15,155 bases of DNA from Gammaproteobacteria bacterium (GTDB taxonomy: Bacteria > Pseudomonadota > Gammaproteobacteria > SZUA-140), in the NCBI GenBank assembly GCA_003230195.1, contig QIHH01000024.1, forward strand, positions 1-15,155, written 5' to 3'. The notes beneath the pieces were generated by a model. That model was not told the origin of the DNA and did no database searches. It saw only the letters and a list, made by a program, of their open reading frames with translations. Shown piece by piece: positions 6,569-13,220 of this stretch. Within the stretch, counting starts at the first letter, position 1; each line of letters begins with the position of its first letter. Made by a program: the position numbers and the translations under genes.

Positions 6569-7417
6569 CTATTGTGAAAAAATACGTTGAATCTCAATAA
6601 TCTCTTCGTGCGCGTCTTTAATGGCTGCAATGCTCTCTTCTGGGCTCATGGCGAGACAGTTAAAGGCCGGTATTGAACTCCAGTCCAGTTTAGTATGCGG
6701 ATGGTTCGTACCGACATGGCTCAAAAGATTAGCGACTAACACAATATCGGTGTAATCGGGGTTGATGCCTGAATCACGTTCAAAGTTTTCGTGTTCACGT
6801 GCAACGGTGATTATCTCGTCAGGAAAATTCCATTTTTTTAAAATCAGATGACCAACTTTGGTATGAAGCAGGAAGACAAGCCGATCAAGCGCCGTTTCGT
6901 TTGACAAAATATCCGGAAGCAGTTCTGTATATTCAAGTATTGGGAGTGCGCCGATATCGTGAACTAGGCCGCTGAGCATTGCTTCATCGGGGCTCAGTTC
7001 AGTGTAGTCGCGTGCAATCACAAAGCTAAGAGCGGCCACGTGAAGGCTATGCTTCCAGTTTTCTTTAAGTTTCTTTTTGATTTCATCAGAAAGCCCAGAT
7101 TGATATAGTTGTTCCATCGCAAGACTGGTGACAAGACTGCGCACATTGGAATTTCCAAGGCGCGTGATAGCCATTTTGACATTTTCAACCTGGCCCTGAG
7201 TACGGTAGAGTGGGCTGTTGACCACACGCAACAGGCGTGTGGTGATGACCACATCAGCACTAATGACCTTTGAGACTTGATTGGAAGTCGTGTTCTGTTC
7301 ATTTAGCAATTTGCGCGCCTTAAGCGCCACTTCAGGAAGTGCAGGTAATGTGATCTTATTAGCCTTGATATCAGCGATAAGGTCTTTACAGAATTTTTCG
7401 ATGAGCGGGTTAGCCAT
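6569..7417 (-). CDS. HDOD-domain signalling protein (paralogue 2)
   Basis: This is another stand-alone 282-residue HDOD protein, the same length as the copy at 5204-6052. Motifs align position for position: LPALPEVALKA (24-34), VVNSPLYRT, AITRLGNSNVRSL, His123 in WKHSLHVAAL and HDIG at 153-156 in LSGLVHDIGALPIL. The C-terminus includes EHENFERDSGINPDYTDIV, the segment duplicated in the truncated copy downstream. The start is ATG at 7417 with AAGG about 7 bases upstream. The gene is first in a same-strand set (paralogue 2, fragment, paralogue 1). A gap of about 220 bp without a clear terminator separates it from the fragment, so cotranscription is possible but unproven. HDOD proteins are linked to motility, c-di-GMP and stress responses. 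No specific role can be read here. Confidence 0.92.
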   Translation of the reverse strand: MANPLIEKFCKDLIADIKANKITLPALPEVALKARKLLNEQNTTSNQVSKVISADVVITTRLLRVVNSPLYRTQGQVENVKMAITRLGNSNVRSLVTSLAMEQLYQSGLSDEIKKKLKENWKHSLHVAALSFVIARDYTELSPDEAMLSGLVHDIGALPILEYTELLPDILSNETALDRLVFLLHTKVGHLILKKWNFPDEIITVAREHENFERDSGINPDYTDIVLVANLLSHVGTNHPHTKLDWSSIPAFNCLAMSPEESIAAIKDAHEEIIEIQRIFSQ

Positions 7418-7469
7418 AAATGCCTTGTTTTTACAGCAAATGAGTTTTGTAATTATGGGTTATCTCTAT

Positions 7470-7486
7470 GATATCTTTTAGATATC
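7470..7486. repeat. GATATC-N5-GATATC palindromic repeat upstream of HDOD paralogue 2
   Basis: Two copies of the palindromic hexamer GATATC (7470-7475 and 7481-7486) flank TTTTA. They lie 53-69 bp upstream of the HDOD start at 7417. The spacing (11 bp centre to centre) puts both on the same helix face. This may be a regulator operator or a chance AT-rich symmetry. I could not assign a confident promoter around it. Confidence 0.4.
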
Positions 7487-7532
7487 GCCCAGTTTATGAT
7501 TAACTTGATCCTTTTTGATAAGGGTAATAGGG

Positions 7533-7671
7533 GAGACCTTTGCACGAGAACTAGTTTTCGTTCCAGCAAGGCATAAATGGTAGAGAAAATGGAGTTGACA
7601 CGCAGTAAATGACTATTTTGAGATCATTTATAACGTGGCTGGAGCGGAAAATAGACTCGTGCAAAGGTCTC
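7533..7671. mobile_element. MITE-like element with 16-bp perfect terminal inverted repeats
   Basis: GAGACCTTTGCACGAG at 7533-7548 is repeated exactly as its reverse complement at 7656-7671, giving a 139-bp element. The symmetry continues imperfectly inward: TTTTCGTTCCAGC (7555-7567) against GCTGGAGCGGAAAA (7638-7651), and ATAAATG (7573-7579) against CATTTAT (7625-7631). Each arm is therefore roughly 47 bp. No frame inside could encode a transposase, which is the definition of a MITE moved in trans. The end sequence reminds me of IS5-type ends, but I cannot confirm the family. I see no clear target-site duplication. The element sits between the 3' end of ygfZ and the 5' end of an HDOD gene. 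It could fold into a long hairpin acting as a barrier between them. Confidence 0.8.
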
Positions 7672-7703
7672 GAGGGGTATTAATTGCTTATTTAAACCTG
7701 CCG

Positions 7704-8765
7704 CTATTCGGTATCAGTAGGAAAATCGTATGGTAGATCATGTAATTTTAATGCTTCCTTTACGTTTCGGTTTAAACAGACGTTATTATTGATAGCAAAT
7801 TTATTCGAAATAACACAAAGAGCACGGTATTCATGACTTGCAACGAGTGCTACTTGCACTAGATTGCCGACAGATTGAGCTTCCTCTCCACCGTCGAGTG
7901 GATAAAGTGGCATACTAGGCAGTGGCAATTGATCTGAATTAAACTGTGCAATCTGCATATGACGTTTTAGCTGGCCACGATAATGGAGACGAGCGACCAC
8001 CTCCTGTCCTGGGTAACACCCTTTTTTGAAGCTGACACCGTCAATGACATGCAGGTTAAGCATCTGAGGGATAAACATCTCAACTGTTTCTGTTACCACA
8101 CTCGGCTGGGCGGCATTGATATTAAGTAGTTGCCAGATGTCACTGCCGGTGGGTGAAAAATCCTGTGTCAGTAATTGCCACAACGGCTGGATTTTTTCAC
8201 GATCACCTATGAGTTCAAAGCGTGAATTAATACCTGGATGTTTGATAATGGTGATGCCATTTTCATTCGTTACGCTATTAACATCAGTTGGCAGGGCACT
8301 GATGTGTGCGCCGAGCTTGCCGTTGGTGCTTTTTCCACTAACGCCGATGCGAACCGTTTCAGCCGTAGCTGGTTCAAGGGTAACCTTTGCTCTCATAACA
8401 AACATTTTGAGTCGTGACAGTGTTTTTTCAAGCAGGCAGGCTGGCAGGTGCAGGTGATAATTGTCACCGTGTTGAGTAATGCGGAAAAGAGTCAGCAGAC
8501 GTCCCTTTGGATTGCAGTAGCCACTGAGCTGGCTGCTTTGTGAGTTGATCAGCGCGATGTCGTTGGTGAACTGTCCTTGCAAAAAAGTTTTGGCATCAAT
8601 GCCACTGGCCTGAATATAGGTCATTCCTGTAATCGGGGTGATAATATTGCCGTTGTTGACAGCATGCTGCTCTTTCTCTGGTTGCCCAAAGTGCTCAACG
8701 TTGCTGCCGTCGTGCGTCAGGATAGCCCCATTGTTTTGTAGGTATTGTTGCCACTGTTTATTCAT
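7704..8765 (-). CDS. ygfZ: Folate-binding Fe-S cluster maintenance protein YgfZ
   Basis: YgfZ is a relative of the glycine-cleavage T protein that binds tetrahydrofolate and supports repair or assembly of certain Fe-S enzymes (for example MiaB and succinate dehydrogenase in E. coli). The 353-residue product carries the family signature K-x-GCYxGQE, here KKGCYPGQEVVAR with the conserved Cys250. Further family features are the FLQGQFTNDI segment and SGYCNPKGRLLTLFRI in the N-terminal half. The start is ATG at 8765 (MNKQWQQYLQNNGA) with AGGAAA about 10 bases upstream. It is transcribed divergently from sdhCDAB-sdhE-ygfX. In E. coli ygfZ is likewise divergent from sdhE-ygfX, so the linkage of Fe-S upkeep with complex II maturation is conserved. 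A MITE lies just past its 3' end. Confidence 0.95.
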   Translation of the reverse strand: MNKQWQQYLQNNGAILTHDGSNVEHFGQPEKEQHAVNNGNIITPITGMTYIQASGIDAKTFLQGQFTNDIALINSQSSQLSGYCNPKGRLLTLFRITQHGDNYHLHLPACLLEKTLSRLKMFVMRAKVTLEPATAETVRIGVSGKSTNGKLGAHISALPTDVNSVTNENGITIIKHPGINSRFELIGDREKIQPLWQLLTQDFSPTGSDIWQLLNINAAQPSVVTETVEMFIPQMLNLHVIDGVSFKKGCYPGQEVVARLHYRGQLKRHMQIAQFNSDQLPLPSMPLYPLDGGEEAQSVGNLVQVALVASHEYRALCVISNKFAINNNVCLNRNVKEALKLHDLPYDFPTDTE

Positions 8766-8819
8766 CGATATTCTATTTCCTGCTTAAAAATTAATGGTAT
8801 TCAACGCGTGGTTGATGAG

Positions 8820-8871
8820 GGACGAATCATAACTGAAAACATCGTTGGTGATAATATTCTGGACGAATCAT
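8820..8871. repeat. 11-bp direct repeat in the ygfZ-sdhC divergent promoter region
   Basis: GGACGAATCAT occurs at 8820-8830 and again at 8861-8871, 41 bp apart, or close to four helical turns. A second, shorter repeat, AAACATCG, is at 8837-8844 and 8894-8901. All copies lie in the 156-bp gap between the divergent ygfZ and sdhC starts. They are candidate operators for a shared regulator. I did not find a -35/-10 pair I would defend for either gene. Confidence 0.5.
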
Positions 8872-8921
8872 TTCAATACGTTACACTAAGATGAAACATC
8901 GATTATTCATAATGAGTGGTT

Positions 8922-9299
8922 ATGGAAAACAAAAAACGTCCGGTCTTTTTGGATCTAACTCGTATCGATATGCCTGTGATGGCAGTGCTCTCTGTAGCAC
9001 ACCGCATCACGGGGATACTGCTGTTCCTCTCTATCCCAATGGTTATCTATCTATTGGGGCTTTCGCTAAGCAGCCCACAGGGGTACGAAACGGTGACCTC
9101 GCTGTTTGATAGCGGGCTGTTTCATTTAATAGTTCTGATTGTTCTGTGGGGGTTTGCCCATCATTTTTTTGCCGGTATCCGCTATTTTATGCTGGATCTC
9201 GATATCGGTGTTGATGTCGTCAATGGGCGTAAAAGTGCCTGGTGTGTGTTGGGCGCAGGTATCATCACCACGGTAATTGGCATGGTGATAATGTTATGA
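8922..9299 (+). CDS. sdhC: Succinate dehydrogenase cytochrome b556 subunit SdhC
   Basis: SdhC is one of the two membrane anchors of complex II. It binds heme b and ubiquinone together with SdhD. The 125-residue product has the family opening RPVFLDLTRIDMPVMAVLS, the SVAHRITG motif where a quinone-site Ser/Arg pair lies, and three hydrophobic helices (about 22-48, 62-86 and 104-125). In HHFFAGIRYFMLDL, His81 aligns with the heme ligand His84 of E. coli SdhC. I prefer ATG at 8922, with GAGTGG just upstream, over the in-frame GTG at 8916. It overlaps sdhD by 4 bp (ATGA). Confidence 0.95.
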   Translation: MENKKRPVFLDLTRIDMPVMAVLSVAHRITGILLFLSIPMVIYLLGLSLSSPQGYETVTSLFDSGLFHLIVLIVLWGFAHHFFAGIRYFMLDLDIGVDVVNGRKSAWCVLGAGIITTVIGMVIML

Positions 9300-9634
9300 G
9301 CCGTAAATCCATCGGTTTACGCACCTGGTTGATTCAACGACTCAGCGCTGTCTATATGCTGCTATTTGTGGTCTGTTTTGGAATCTATTTTGCAGTATGC
9401 ACGCCCACCTCATATCTGGAATGGCGTATTATGATGGCCAATAGTTTTGTAGGCATTACGACGACGCTCTTTTTTCTCTCGCTATTGACGCATGCCTGGG
9501 TTGGAATGCGTGATGTGATGATGGATTACATCCATATCGATGGCCTACGCCTAACGTTATTGACGGGCGTTGGTTTTGCTCTGTTAGGTACGGCTATCTG
9601 GGTAATAAAGATTTTATTGACGGTGAGTGTATGA
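9296..9634 (+). CDS. sdhD: Succinate dehydrogenase membrane anchor subunit SdhD
   Basis: SdhD pairs with SdhC to anchor complex II and forms part of the heme and quinone sites. The 112 residues include three helices (about 18-37, 48-70 and 86-109). HAWVGMRDVMMDY contains His66, which aligns with E. coli heme-ligand His71, and the Asp77-Tyr78 pair that aligns with the quinone-site Asp-Tyr of E. coli. I start at ATG 9296 (MSRKSIGLRTWLIQRLSA), which overlaps the sdhC stop as ATGA. A longer in-frame version from 9242 would have a histidine-rich leader read from within sdhC and is not credible. The stop overlaps the sdhA ATG, again as ATGA. Confidence 0.95.
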   Translation: MSRKSIGLRTWLIQRLSAVYMLLFVVCFGIYFAVCTPTSYLEWRIMMANSFVGITTTLFFLSLLTHAWVGMRDVMMDYIHIDGLRLTLLTGVGFALLGTAIWVIKILLTVSV

Positions 9635-11406
9635 GTGATACCAGACAAAACATTGAACGTCGACGTTTTGATACGCTAGTAATCGGTGCGGGTGGTGGCG
9701 GGCTACGCGCCGCGATGCAGATGTCACAGGCGGATGCATCGGTTGCGGTGGTATCTAAAGTTTTTCCAACCCGCTCGCATACGGTTGCGGCGCAGGGTGG
9801 CATCAACGCGGCGCTCGCCAATGTATTACCTGATAACTGGCACTGGCATATGTATGACACGGTAAAGGGTAGTGATTATCTGGGCGACCAGGATGCGATT
9901 GAATATATGTGTCGCACTGCCTCACGGTTAGTCATTGAGTTGGAACATTATGGAGTGCCTTTTTCACGCCTTGATAATGGCAAAATTTATCAGCGGCCTT
10001 TTGGCGGACAGAGTCAGAATTTTGGTGGTGACCAGGCAGCGCGCACCTGTGCAGCGGCCGATAGAACCGGCCATGCGATTTTGCATTCGCTGTATCAACA
10101 GAATATCAAGACCAAAACTCATTTCTTTGATGAGTACTTTGCAATCGATCTGTTAAAAGATAAAGAGGGTTATATTTTAGGTGCGTTGGTGATGTGCATT
10201 GAAACTGGCGAACCACTCATTATTGAAGCAAAGAGCACCTTGATTGCGACTGGTGGAGCAGGGCAGATGTATCGTACTAACACCAATGCGCATATCAATA
10301 CCGGAGACGGCATGGGTATGGCGTTACGTGCTGGCATCCCGTTGCAGGATATGGAATTTATCCAGTTCCATCCAACCGGTGTGGCTGGCAAGGGAATGTT
10401 GATTACTGAAGGTGCGCGCGGTGAGGGAGGATATCTGCTCAATGGTGATGGTGAGCGCTTTATGGAGCGCTATGCACCGCATGCCAAAGACCTTGCAAGC
10501 CGTGATGTGGTAAGTCGTTCCATTTACACCGAGATAAAAGAGGGGCGCGGTTGTGGCCCCAACAAAGATCATGTGATGTTAAAACTCGACCACCTCGGGG
10601 AAGAGACGCTGCGCAAACGCCTGCCTGGCATCTATGACATGGTGAAGACCTTTATACATCTTGATGCGGCAAAAGAACCCGTGCCAGTCTACCCCACCGC
10701 ACATTACACCATGGGCGGCATTCCAACTAATATCCATGGTCAGGTCGTGGTGCCAGAGCGTACCGGTGAAGATACCATTCCTGGGCTTTATGCAGCAGGG
10801 GAATGTGCCTGTGTCTCGGTGCATGGTGCTAATCGTCTGGGTGGAAACTCACTGCTCGATATCATCGTCTTTGGGCGTGCGGCGGGTAATCACATCATCG
10901 AATACCTCGCTGAAAATCGTTTTCACCGCCCGATGGATGAAGATAGTGTAACAGCTGCACTGGATCACATGGCACGCTGGGAGCGCAAAGGGGATGGTGA
11001 AAATGTTGATTCGCTACGCGTTGATCTGCAGAAGACGATGGAAGACTATAATGGTGTATTCCGTTCTGAAGAACTGATGGCAGAGGGGGTCGAAAAGCTG
11101 CTGGAAATTCAGGAGCGGATGAAACATGTGACGCTCAAAGATCACAGCCGTGTTTTTAATACCGCACGTATTGAAGCCTTTGAACTCGAAAATCTGGTCG
11201 ATATTGCACTCGCTGCCGCGACCTCTGCACTGGCACGTCAGGAGAGCCGTGGCGCACATTCTCGTATCGATTATCCTGAACGTGATGATGAACGCTGGAT
11301 GAAACATAGCCTCTATTTTAAAGAGGGGCGAAAGCTGGAATATAAACCGGTACGGATGAAACCGAAAAGCGTTGAGGCATTCCCACCTAAGCCGCGAGTA
11401 TATTGA
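9631..11406 (+). CDS. sdhA: Succinate dehydrogenase flavoprotein subunit SdhA
   Basis: SdhA oxidises succinate to fumarate with covalently bound FAD, linking the TCA cycle to the quinone pool. The 591 residues begin with a dinucleotide-binding loop, VIGAGGGGLRAA (18-28). PTRSHTVAAQGG follows, where His50 aligns with E. coli His45, the FAD-attachment residue. The substrate site is intact: Thr259-Glu260 in LITEGARGEGGYL, an Arg near 291 in ASRDVVSRS, His near 359 in HYTMGGIPTN and Arg near 404 in SVHGANRLGGNS. The C-terminal SHSRxxxxR-like EGRKLEYKPV end is normal. The gene overlaps sdhD by 4 bp and lies 16 bp before sdhB. Flavinylation probably depends on SdhE encoded downstream. Confidence 0.99.
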   Translation: MSDTRQNIERRRFDTLVIGAGGGGLRAAMQMSQADASVAVVSKVFPTRSHTVAAQGGINAALANVLPDNWHWHMYDTVKGSDYLGDQDAIEYMCRTASRLVIELEHYGVPFSRLDNGKIYQRPFGGQSQNFGGDQAARTCAAADRTGHAILHSLYQQNIKTKTHFFDEYFAIDLLKDKEGYILGALVMCIETGEPLIIEAKSTLIATGGAGQMYRTNTNAHINTGDGMGMALRAGIPLQDMEFIQFHPTGVAGKGMLITEGARGEGGYLLNGDGERFMERYAPHAKDLASRDVVSRSIYTEIKEGRGCGPNKDHVMLKLDHLGEETLRKRLPGIYDMVKTFIHLDAAKEPVPVYPTAHYTMGGIPTNIHGQVVVPERTGEDTIPGLYAAGECACVSVHGANRLGGNSLLDIIVFGRAAGNHIIEYLAENRFHRPMDEDSVTAALDHMARWERKGDGENVDSLRVDLQKTMEDYNGVFRSEELMAEGVEKLLEIQERMKHVTLKDHSRVFNTARIEAFELENLVDIALAAATSALARQESRGAHSRIDYPERDDERWMKHSLYFKEGRKLEYKPVRMKPKSVEAFPPKPRVY

Positions 11407-11422
11407 TTAAGGAGTGATACTA

Positions 11423-12124
11423 ATGGAAACTATCCGTCTCTCGGTTTATCGTTATAATCCGGAAAAAGATCAAAAACCCTATATGCAGGAGTACGAGCTC
11501 GAACTCGACGCTGACAAAATGGTGCTAGACGCATTGAAAATGGTGAAGGTGCAGGACGAAAGCCTGAGCTTTCGTCACTCCTGTGGTGAAGGGGTGTGTG
11601 GTTCTGATGGCCTCAATATCAACGGTACTAATTCGCTCTCCTGTATCACCGCGATTGCGGATCTTGAACAGCCGATTGAAGTTCGTCCGTTGCCTGGGCT
11701 GCCAGTGATTCGTGACCTAGTGGTCGATATGGAGCAGTTTTATAAACAGTACCGTGCTGCGAAACCTTATTTGATAGTGAAAGACCCTGAGCCAGAAGTC
11801 GAATTCAAACAAACTCCGGCACAGCGTGAAGAACTTGATGGACTTTATGAATGTGTCTTGTGTGCTTGCTGCTCAACCGCATGCCCATCATTCTGGTGGA
11901 ATCCCGATAAGTTTATGGGCCCCGCAGCGCTTCTCCAATCTTATCGCTTTCTTGCCGATAGTCGTGACCAGGCGACTGATGAGCGTCTTAATGATATGGA
12001 AGATGCTTACAAGCTTTACCGATGTCACACCATTATGAACTGCGTGCAGGTTTGCCCTAAAGGGTTGAACCCAACCAAAGCGATTGGCAAAATTAAACAT
12101 ATGATGCTCAAACAGCTTACTTGA
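11423..12124 (+). CDS. sdhB: Succinate dehydrogenase iron-sulfur subunit SdhB
   Basis: SdhB carries electrons from FAD to quinone through three Fe-S clusters. All ligand motifs are visible: the [2Fe-2S] site in HSCGEGVCGSDGLNINGTN with a following Cys, the [4Fe-4S] motif CVLCACCSTACP, and the [3Fe-4S] region CHTIMNCVQVCPKG. As in E. coli SdhB, an Asp replaces one canonical Cys in the first motif (CGSDGLN). I choose ATG at 11423 (METIRLSVYRYNPEKD, 233 residues) with TAAGGAG at 11408-11414. A GTG at 11414 in the same frame would overlap that Shine-Dalgarno. sdhE starts 12 bp after the stop. Confidence 0.98.
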   Translation: METIRLSVYRYNPEKDQKPYMQEYELELDADKMVLDALKMVKVQDESLSFRHSCGEGVCGSDGLNINGTNSLSCITAIADLEQPIEVRPLPGLPVIRDLVVDMEQFYKQYRAAKPYLIVKDPEPEVEFKQTPAQREELDGLYECVLCACCSTACPSFWWNPDKFMGPAALLQSYRFLADSRDQATDERLNDMEDAYKLYRCHTIMNCVQVCPKGLNPTKAIGKIKHMMLKQLT

Positions 12125-12136
12125 TAGGCTGCCTTA

Positions 12137-12388
12137 ATGAATGAGATGAATAGCGAAGCGCGTCTTCGATGGCAATGCCGTCGCGGTATGCTTGAATTAG
12201 ATATTCTTTTGCGTGAGTTCCTCGAAAAGGGGTATGACAGGCTCACAAGCGATGAAAAATTGACGTTTGATCGAATGCTGGCAATAGGTGATCAACAATT
12301 ACTTGAACACTTAATGGGCCGAGAGCTGCCGGATGATAAGGATATCGCCGATGTCATTAACAAGGTTCGAGCCATCTTTGCGGATTGA
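12137..12388 (+). CDS. sdhE: FAD assembly factor SdhE
   Basis: SdhE is a small helical chaperone that helps attach FAD covalently to SdhA. The 83-residue product has the defining RGxxE motif as RRGMLELD (Arg16, Gly17, Glu20), followed by DILLREFLEKGYDRL, and ends PDDKDIADVINKVRAIF. The start is ATG at 12137, 12 bp after sdhB. An alternative in-frame Met at residue 4 (12146) is possible. Direct linkage to sdhCDAB, rather than to ygfX alone as in E. coli, fits its role. Its last 38 bp overlap the next gene. Confidence 0.95.
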   Translation: MNEMNSEARLRWQCRRGMLELDILLREFLEKGYDRLTSDEKLTFDRMLAIGDQQLLEHLMGRELPDDKDIADVINKVRAIFAD

Positions 12389-12794
12389 GCCGCAATCCTC
12401 ATCTATTCTGAAGTGGTTTCTACTGGTTAATTTTTTTGGTGCGACAGTCATACTTATTATTGTTTTCCCCATCTTAATTTCACTGTCGCTTAGCACTGTT
12501 TTGTGGCTCTGTTTTTTCCAGCTTTATAAACGCTATATTTTACAATGTGCGGCACAATCTGTTCGATTATTAATTCGAGAAACGACGGGTGACTGGTTGC
12601 TTTATACGATTGATGGTGGTGTAAAAGTAGTGACGTTGTCGCCATCAAGCTACATTCATCCTCAGCTGATAATTTTAATTTTAAAGGCGGAAGAAGGCCA
12701 TTATATACTGCCATTGCTGCGTGAATCGCTTTCGCAGAATTGCTTTAGAGCGTTATCAGTCTGGATAAGAATGAGAGAGCGCAATATCAAGTAG
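12351..12794 (+). CDS. ygfX: YgfX (CptA)-like membrane protein
   Basis: The 147-residue protein has two closely spaced hydrophobic helices near the N-terminus (about 20-40 and 43-57) and then a soluble part of about 90 residues. That layout is the hallmark of the YgfX/CptA family, a partner encoded next to SdhE in E. coli and described there as part of a toxin-antitoxin-like pair affecting cell shape. Sequence similarity is weak: the opening FEPSLRIEPQ, and the DWLLYTIDG segment recalling the LRWQG region of YgfX. The call rests on topology plus position. I start at ATG 12351, with AAGGA at 12338-12342, giving a 38-bp overlap with sdhE and likely coupling. An ATG at 12333 would add six residues. 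Confidence 0.65.
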   Translation: MSLTRFEPSLRIEPQSSSILKWFLLVNFFGATVILIIVFPILISLSLSTVLWLCFFQLYKRYILQCAAQSVRLLIRETTGDWLLYTIDGGVKVVTLSPSSYIHPQLIILILKAEEGHYILPLLRESLSQNCFRALSVWIRMRERNIK

Positions 12795-13220
12795 CAGTTT
12801 GTATCACCGCAGTGTAGCAAACTTAATGATTGTCATATTCTTTTTTCAATCCCATCACTGTAAGTATTTATTTATAAGATAATTACCATATCTAGTCGAA
12901 TACCTGTTTAGATGATTCCCTATACCTGATTGTTCAGGTTAGTTATATCTGTGCGTGTTATGACAGTGGGTGAAAATCAATTTATCAGGTGCTTGTAAGC
13001 GGCATTTTATGTAGTAAGTTGATAGGCATTCACACTAATGCAACCATACCTGAAGTAATGATAATCATGATTCCACTTTGAATAAAATCATTGTTTTTTA
13101 TAGATAGCTATTTCCAGTTAAATATTTTCTAAGTAGGCATGTCGTTGGATTGAATATTGCTTGTGATAGGTCAGTACTTTCAACTGTATTAATGTAATGA
13201 CCAACAATGGCTGGAAAAAA
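12795..13220. other. AT-rich intergenic region with small hairpins
   Basis: No gene is supported in these ~426 bp, and short frames on either strand lack homology or start signals. Just after ygfX, AGTTTG (12796-12801) can pair with CAAACT (12818-12823) around an inner CAC-CGCA-GTG, but the nearest T-tract is about 20 nt away, so it is at best a weak terminator. ACCTGA-TTGT-TCAGGT (12924-12939) is a neat 6-bp hairpin. AATCATGATT (13063-13072) is a 10-bp palindrome. A weak promoter-like pair, TTGTGA (13161-13166) and TGTATT/TATTAA (13185-13192), lies just before the ThDP enzyme gene. Confidence 0.5.

Noticed and set aside
7595..7623. TTGACA inside the MITE as an outward promoter
   Set aside because: The -35 is perfect, but the best -10-like TATTTT is only 13 bp away and nothing suitable occurs at 16-18 bp.
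5157..7671. CRISPR-like or phage-defence structure in the repeat-bearing accessory stretch
   Set aside because: The repeats are single inverted pairs, with no spacer array, nuclease or integrase. HDOD duplication plus one MITE explains the stretch.
8891..9109. 72-codon frame starting at 8891 over sdhC
   Set aside because: It is an out-of-frame shadow of sdhC. The sdhC frame has clear family motifs and membrane helices.
9242..9295. Longer sdhD start giving a His-rich leader
   Set aside because: It lies entirely within sdhC. The ATGA overlap start at 9296 matches SdhD family starts.
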